A stretch of DNA of 64,000 bases from Bacillota bacterium (GTDB lineage Bacteria > Bacillota > Clostridia > Christensenellales > Christensenellaceae). Under the pieces are notes generated by a model, which did no database searches, was not told the DNA's origin, and was given only the letters and a program-made list of their open reading frames with translations. Where the stretch lies: positions 209,414 to 273,413 of the forward strand of contig JAEYKI010000001.1 in NCBI GenBank assembly GCA_023408315.1. The letters run 5' to 3'. A program made the translations under genes and the position numbers. This document shows positions 59,880-64,000 of the stretch, piece by piece; within the stretch, counting starts at the first letter, position 1, and each line of letters opens with the position of its first letter.

Positions 59880-60571
59880 CTCGTTTGTTCCCTGTCCAAT
59901 GTTATATCCAGTTCTCTGGCTTTCTCAGATGCAAGCGGGGTTACGATCGCTCCTTTAGCCAACAGCATGCTGGTTTCTCCCCGTTTTCCGGCGTCTGCCA
60001 CGTCGTTTTCAGTAACCAGCGAGTAGGCATTTGCCCATCTATCTTCCGCGCAAGCGTAATGCGTTATCTCCACGCCCATAGATTCAAGCATCTCAAGAAT
60101 ATCCGATACCTTTTCAAAAAAAGTGCCTCTTTTAAATTTAGGCCTCTCAAAATCCAGAAGAACGCACGGCTTTCTCCCCCACAAAAGCGAGCGGAGAAAA
60201 ATATATTCCATGAATCCTTGGTCATCACCCAGGACAATTTTCTCCAAAAGGCTGATTTTAGGTGCAACAAGAACGATCCTTTCCTTTTTTTCAGCATTTT
60301 TTAACAACTGGTTCCGTGTGGCGGCATCGTCTGCTCTTATTCGGAAAAAACCAGACGTTTCAAATTCTACTTCTCCCAATAAAGCAAATTCAACATCCCG
60401 GCCGTATCTGCTCAAAAGAGCTTGTACGGCGCTTTTCCCAGCAGGAGCGTAGCCCGCTAAAACAGCAAGCGTGCCCCGGACTGTTTCGTCCTCCCACATA
60501 CACCCCCCTGCTTGGTCCAACATCCGGTCAACAATATCACCAATTAATTCGTCCAGCTTAATATTTTCCAT
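59873..60571 (-). CDS. BMC-locus protein, possibly flavoprotein-like
   Basis: The 232-aa protein starts with an amphipathic stretch (MENIKLDELIGDIVDRMLDQ) like an encapsulation helix. Its centre (VQALLSRYGRDVEFALLGEVE, IVLVAPKISLLEKIVLGDDQGFMEYIFLRSLLWGRKPCVLLDF) suggests a flavoprotein/HFCD-like alpha-beta fold seen in some BMC loci. The C-terminus (LVTENDVADAGKRGETSMLLAKGAIVTPLASEKARELDI) matches a module found in several Eut/Pdu proteins. The function is not established. It sits between PduL and a vertex protein. Confidence 0.7.
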   Translation of the reverse strand: MENIKLDELIGDIVDRMLDQAGGCMWEDETVRGTLAVLAGYAPAGKSAVQALLSRYGRDVEFALLGEVEFETSGFFRIRADDAATRNQLLKNAEKKERIVLVAPKISLLEKIVLGDDQGFMEYIFLRSLLWGRKPCVLLDFERPKFKRGTFFEKVSDILEMLESMGVEITHYACAEDRWANAYSLVTENDVADAGKRGETSMLLAKGAIVTPLASEKARELDITLDREQTRC

Positions 60572-60580
60572 GGGAGCCCT

Positions 60581-61219
60581 TCAGTCTATAATTTCCATAT
60601 AGTCGCCGTTCTTAATAAACGCGGCGTTTGCCTCATCTGTATCCAAATGCACTTCCATTTCATGGCCGTCCCCCGCCCTTACAACAACATTCTCAAAAAC
60701 CACAGGGCGCATCCCGTTTACCTTCAGCTTCACCACATCCCCGTTCTTAAGGCTCAATCCTTCTGCCTGATCGGCCGAAAGGTGCAAATGACGCGCGGCA
60801 ACAATAATACCCTTGTGCAATTCAACTGACCCGTTGGGCCCGATCAGTATTCCGCCCGGCGTATTTGCTAGTTCTCCGGACATTCTGACAACGGGCATGA
60901 TTCCAAGTTTGAATGAATCCGTAACCGATATTTCCACTTGCGTTTCTTGCCGCTCCGGCCCAAGCACGCGAATATTGTCAATATTTCCTCTGGGCCCCCG
61001 CAGGGTAACCGTTTCTTCGCACGCAAACTGTCCGGGCTGCGACAAGGGCCGCAATTGCTTAAGAGCATAACCGGCTCCAAACAAAACGTCCAAATCTGCT
61101 CGGTATAAGTGCACATGCCGGTTGGAGCCGGCTGTCGGCACAAACCTTTTCCCTGTTTGCCTCGCCAAAAAAATAATAATTTCCGTTTCAATTCTCTTTT
61201 GGATTTCTGTCTCTGTCAT
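60581..61219 (-). CDS. pduL: Phosphate acyltransferase of BMC type (PduL)
   Basis: The 212-aa enzyme converts acyl-CoA and phosphate to acyl-phosphate, recycling CoA inside the shell. Zinc ligands are visible in SNRHVHL, AARHLHLS and DGHEMEVHLD; GPNGSVELHKGIIVAARHLHLS is diagnostic. Residues 1-20 (MTETEIQKRIETEIIIFLAR) may be an encapsulation helix. It is the first gene of the BMC operon and follows a good promoter. Confidence 0.95.
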   Translation of the reverse strand: MTETEIQKRIETEIIIFLARQTGKRFVPTAGSNRHVHLYRADLDVLFGAGYALKQLRPLSQPGQFACEETVTLRGPRGNIDNIRVLGPERQETQVEISVTDSFKLGIMPVVRMSGELANTPGGILIGPNGSVELHKGIIVAARHLHLSADQAEGLSLKNGDVVKLKVNGMRPVVFENVVVRAGDGHEMEVHLDTDEANAAFIKNGDYMEIID

Positions 61220-61269
61220 AAAAGATACCTGTACTCAAAGCGTCAAAATGTTATTAATAATCTATTAAT

Positions 61270-61298
61270 ATATTAATATGATATATGCATAAAGTCAA
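61270..61298 (-). promoter_or_regulatory. Promoter of the BMC operon
   Basis: Minus strand TTGACT (61293-61298), 17 bp, TAATAT (61270-61275), about 50 bp upstream of pduL. Confidence 0.6.
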
Positions 61299-61513
61299 TT
61301 ATTTATTTGGTATTTAGTTGTTTTATGTTGTTTTATAATTCAGTAATATTTTTTTTTGCTTTGTATAATTGGGGCAATGTAAAAATCCGTATTGCTGCGC
61401 AAGCCAAACAAGACATACAATATCCTTCCAGGTACGTCCGCTTGTCGTTTTAAAGCGCTTGAAATGTATGAGTCTAAACAAGAGGCGGTCTCCTTCTATA
61501 TATATTTCCAAGC

Positions 61514-61559
61514 TTTTTTACGACAATTTAATCCCGACAATCGCCAATAATAGCCTAAA
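61514..61559. repeat. Intergenic repeat fragments
   Basis: TTTTTTACGACAATTT (61514-61529) is identical to 32783-32798, and 61539-61559 matches 63907-63927 at 19 of 21 positions (AATCGCCAA-AATAGCCTA core). Probably pieces of a decayed, dispersed repeat. Confidence 0.45.
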
Positions 61560-61606
61560 ATATTAAAATGGCTGTATAAATGAATAAATTTAAATTTCAA
61601 GATAAC

Positions 61607-61634
61607 AAAAAAGCCACTATTTAGCAGCTTTTTT
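61607..61634 (-). terminator. Terminator after the tetR gene
   Basis: AAAAAAGC (61607-61614) pairs with GCTTTTTT (61627-61634) around a 12-nt loop. On the minus strand the stem ends in TTTTTT, which suits a terminator of the SDR-tetR message; it could work in both directions. Confidence 0.65.
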
Positions 61635-61854
61635 CATCTTTGACCTCAGAAGACACGTCACTTTCAGGCGTCCAAGCTCCGTTGGCTTCGCGATTATCTA
61701 CCACAATTGCATATGTTTACCGATCTCTAAAAACAGCTTTGAGTAATTCTCCAACTGCATTAGCTTCCTCCAATGTAATGAGAAAACTTGTGTGTTTGAT
61801 ATAAATCTAATTATCGGATAAAATTCATAAGCAACAGAATGCGTGATTGAAGCA

Positions 61855-62523
61855 TTACTCGTTAGTAATCCCCGTATTCATTCTGTACCCATCCAGGTAA
61901 TATCGCATCGTGTCCAGAACATCCTTCTTGAAATCCCGCTTGAATCCATCAAGTTCGTTTTTTTCAATGATATCCATCACAGCGGCTGGAAGTGTTGCGG
62001 AAAACCAGCACCCCGTAATAATTGACGCCTCTGTTTGCAGGATATCCATCACTTCTCCCGCCGTTAGTATATTGTTCTGGGACATTAATGTTGCTACATG
62101 CATCGCCTGCCTGTACAAACTCATTTTTTGGGCCAGCATCAATTCGGCGTCAACATTTTTTTCCAAAATGGCCGAGCGCATGGATTCAAGCCTGATGTAC
62201 AGAATATTTTGATCCACAAGTTCGCTGAGTTCTTCCATCACCAGTTTCTTAAAATCGTCAAAACTGCTGATACTTGTGTGTTGGATCATATCCGCAAATT
62301 TTCCAAGCCTTTTTTCATATTCTCTGCACAACAAGCTGAAGAACAACGCTTCCTTTGTTTTGAAGTAAACAAACAGAATGCCATTTGAAATATGCATTTT
62401 CTTGGCAATATCAGACATCTTGATCCTGTCATATTCAGACGAAGCAAACATCTCCGCCGCCATGTCAAGAATGGACTGTGCCTTTATTGCCTTTGCTTCT
62501 GCCGTCATTGCACGCTTGTTCAT
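61855..62523 (-). CDS. TetR-family regulator
   Basis: The 222-aa protein has an N-terminal TetR helix-turn-helix (SILDMAAEMFASSEYDRIKMSDIAKKMHISNGILFVYFKTKEALFF) and a helical ligand-binding domain. ATG 62523 follows GGAGTGATAAAT. It lies 86 bp downstream of the SDR gene and most likely binds the 40-bp palindrome in front of that gene, controlling both. Confidence 0.9.
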   Translation of the reverse strand: MNKRAMTAEAKAIKAQSILDMAAEMFASSEYDRIKMSDIAKKMHISNGILFVYFKTKEALFFSLLCREYEKRLGKFADMIQHTSISSFDDFKKLVMEELSELVDQNILYIRLESMRSAILEKNVDAELMLAQKMSLYRQAMHVATLMSQNNILTAGEVMDILQTEASIITGCWFSATLPAAVMDIIEKNELDGFKRDFKKDVLDTMRYYLDGYRMNTGITNE

Positions 62524-62618
62524 ATTTATCACTCCATTTTAACCTATTTTACCATCAGACTGATTTGGAGTCAAAACATGAACATTGGTTGGCATCATGG
62601 TTTGCCGTCACAGTACTG

Positions 62619-63437
62619 CTAGCTTAATCTTTGAATAAACCTGTCGTAGCCGCGGTCACCCAACATGTTTTTAAACATCACCATCATGCCTGCAAAAGAA
62701 CCTGTCAGATACCGCGTCTTCGGCTTCCGTGCGGTCACAGCTTTTCCAATGCACTGCGCAATCGCCTCAGGTTTGGTCAGGCGGGTTCCGCTGTAATTCT
62801 TGATCATATTCTCCGCTTTTTGGGCGGCGTCTTTAGCGTATGCGCCCTTTGCGGATGCTTTCTTCAGGTTTTCACCTGCAATAATGCCCCAATCTGTTTT
62901 AATCCCGCCCGGCTCAATAACAATTACATCAATGCCAAACGGCGCTACTTCCATGCGCAGGCAGTTTGAAAATGCTTCTACCGCGAATTTGGTCGCATGA
63001 TACCATCCGCCGTAAGGAGTCCAAACCCGGCCGCCTACGGAAGAAATGTTTACTATTTTCCCATATTTGTTTTTTCTCATTCCAGGCAGTACAAGCTGTG
63101 TCATGCGGGCAAGTCCGAACAGATTCACTTCTATTTGGCGGCGCGCTTCCTCCATAGGTACATCCTCTATGGCTCCATAAGAACCATAGCCTGCGTTGTT
63201 TACAAGTACGTCTATGCTGCCTTCTTTTTTCAAAATCTCATTCACGCAGCCAACCATGGATTCCTCATTGGTCACGTCCAAAGTGACTGTGCGTATTCCC
63301 ATGGCTTCAAGATCCTGCATGTTCTCTTTTCTTCTTGCCGCTCCATATACCTTGAAGCCTCTTTTGTTCAGTTCGATTGCCGTCTCTTTTCCAATACCGG
63401 AAGATGCGCCAGTAACAAGTGCAACTTTATTACTCAT
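62619..63437 (-). CDS. Short-chain dehydrogenase/reductase
   Basis: The 272-aa protein has the SDR cofactor loop (VTGASSGIGKETAIELNKRG), NNAG (VLVNNAGYGSYG), the catalytic Ser (VNISSVGGR) and YxxxK (YHATK). A basic residue after the first strand (YGAARRKENMQDL) suggests NADP(H). The substrate is unknown. GGAG precedes the ATG. It ends in UAG. Confidence 0.93.
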   Translation of the reverse strand: MSNKVALVTGASSGIGKETAIELNKRGFKVYGAARRKENMQDLEAMGIRTVTLDVTNEESMVGCVNEILKKEGSIDVLVNNAGYGSYGAIEDVPMEEARRQIEVNLFGLARMTQLVLPGMRKNKYGKIVNISSVGGRVWTPYGGWYHATKFAVEAFSNCLRMEVAPFGIDVIVIEPGGIKTDWGIIAGENLKKASAKGAYAKDAAQKAENMIKNYSGTRLTKPEAIAQCIGKAVTARKPKTRYLTGSFAGMMVMFKNMLGDRGYDRFIQRLS

Positions 63438-63452
63438 ATATATTTCTCCTTT

Positions 63453-63497
63453 AATTGATTATGAGTCAATTATAATTGACTCATAATCAATTGTCAA
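63453..63497 (-). promoter_or_regulatory. SDR promoter embedded in a 40-bp palindromic operator
   Basis: Bases 63453-63492 form a perfect 40-bp palindrome (arms of 20). On the minus strand TTGACA (63492-63497), 17 bp and TATAAT (63469-63474) give a consensus sigma-A promoter whose -10 lies at the palindrome centre. Each half contains an imperfect palindrome ATTGA-N7-TCAAT, so two TetR dimers could bind and shut off the promoter. Confidence 0.8.
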
Positions 63498-64000
63498 CAT
63501 TATTTTTTTACAGTGTAAAAAAGCTCCAATCTAAAAAAAACCTTTGAAAAAAACAAAGCGCGTTCTGTCGTTTGGAGAATAAAGCCACGTATTGCGTCCA
63601 AGTTGTGTCTTGCTTTGCAAAGTATGCTGTCAGGCTAGACAATTTATAGGTAGTTTAGGAGACAGATTGTTTTGCTTTTGTATAGTTCAACAAAAAGACT
63701 ATCGATATTTGCGTCTCTTACATACTCTTGCATAAAAGAGGTCATAAATCATCAATCGTATGTTTTATTTATGGAAACCGGCGCGCCTGGCCTTATGCCG
63801 GCAACAAAAAGCCCCCAAAGCGCCCCCGACCAGTTGATAAATTGCCTATATGCAGGGCAGTAAAATAATATTAGCTACGACTTTATTACGTCAGTTTAGT
63901 CTCTATAATCGCCAAAAATAGCCTACACGACAAAAATTGCATGATTTATTTCGGCTCATAGATACCAAAAAACCGCATTCTCATATGGTTTTTTGGGTGA
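63498..64000. other. Right-edge intergenic region with hairpin
   Basis: No convincing gene. A 63-codon frame at 63672-63863 lacks coding features. CCAAAAAACC (63965-63974) pairs with GGTTTTTTGG (63987-63996) around a 12-nt loop and could be a terminator for a gene to the right. TTAGCTACGACT (about 63873) and the 63907-63927 fragment recur elsewhere in the window. Confidence 0.5.

Larger units (their letters stand above)
61220..61854. other. Intergenic region: BMC promoter, repeat fragment, terminator
   Basis: No convincing gene. It holds the BMC promoter (61270-61298), a frame of 62 codons at 61323-61511 on the minus strand without a ribosome site, repeat fragments shared with other intergenic regions (61514-61529 and 61539-61559), and the terminator at 61607-61634. 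Confidence 0.5.

Noticed and set aside
61323..61511. 62-codon minus-strand frame upstream of the BMC operon
   Set aside because: No ribosome site or family resemblance; it lies next to repeat fragments.
63672..63863. 63-codon plus-strand frame at the right edge
   Set aside because: No ribosome site and no coding character.
1..64000. CRISPR arrays, rRNA genes, prophage or plasmid origin
   Set aside because: No regularly spaced repeats, rRNA-like sequence, phage structural genes or replication genes were seen.

Overview
The window looks like a chromosomal stretch of an anaerobic, low-to-mid GC Firmicute (Clostridia-like). The grounds are strong AGGAGG ribosome sites, sigma-A type promoters, lipoprotein binding proteins, DeoR/PadR/MocR/LacI regulators, a split bacterial pyrrolysyl-tRNA synthetase and a bacterial microcompartment (BMC). 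Assignment is by reading alone; no database search was run.

Region by region. (1) 1-5128: arabinoside use: MalF-type permease (cut by the left edge), sugar-binding lipoprotein, GH51 arabinofuranosidase and a divergent LacI-type regulator with a well-placed operator pair. (2) 5281-22485: the most remarkable part, a self-contained monomethylamine/pyrrolysine island. It has mtmC, mtmB with an in-frame UAG, tRNA-Pyl(CUA), a RamA/RACo-like corrinoid activator with a URO-D-like tail, pylB, pylC, pylD, pylSn, pylSc, a class I glutamine-amidotransferase-like hydrolase, PadR, a radical SAM enzyme and an ABC importer lacking its ATPase. On the other strand are a URO-D methyltransferase fused to a thioredoxin-like domain, an ammonium/methylammonium channel and a P-II protein. 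A MocR-type regulator sits in the middle, and a shared box (ACTGTCACT) lies 53-56 bp upstream of the -10 element of four promoters, which suggests one regulon. (3) 22573-23394: a decayed transposase bounding the island. (4) 23395-32400: a nine-gene ribose-type ABC / DhaK-DhaL / RpiB / DeoR operon, which fits catabolism of a tetrulose such as erythrulose, headed by a URO-D family gene. (5) 33075-37123: methionine importer metQNI (each gene on the minus strand) and a divergent URO-D family gene. (6) 37143-40214: three lipoprotein loci, one broken and one with an odd D/W/Y-rich tail. (7) 40824-53516: a second DhaK-DhaL pair, an orphan sugar ATPase, DeoR, and a full ABC-importer / ketose 3-epimerase-like / FGGY kinase / class II aldolase operon, followed by a further aldolase with a C-terminal BMC encapsulation-type peptide. 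(8) 53738-61219: DeoR and a BMC locus (PduL, CoA-acylating aldehyde dehydrogenase, PduS, PduT-like, two BMC-H, four EutN/CcmL vertex proteins) with no diol dehydratase in view. (9) 61855-63437: TetR and a short-chain dehydrogenase under a 40-bp palindromic operator.

How it fits together. MtmB would move the methyl group of monomethylamine to the corrinoid of MtmC, the URO-D protein would pass it on (probably to a folate or thiol acceptor), the RamA-like protein would re-reduce inactive Co(II), and the Pyl genes would supply the 22nd amino acid needed to read through the UAG in mtmB. Ammonium released would be handled by Amt/GlnK. At least twelve other genes in the window end in UAG, so UAG is also an ordinary stop here. 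The sugar clusters would deliver sugar 1-phosphates whose aldolase cleavage yields DHAP plus an aldehyde, and the BMC would oxidise that aldehyde to acyl-CoA and acyl-phosphate.
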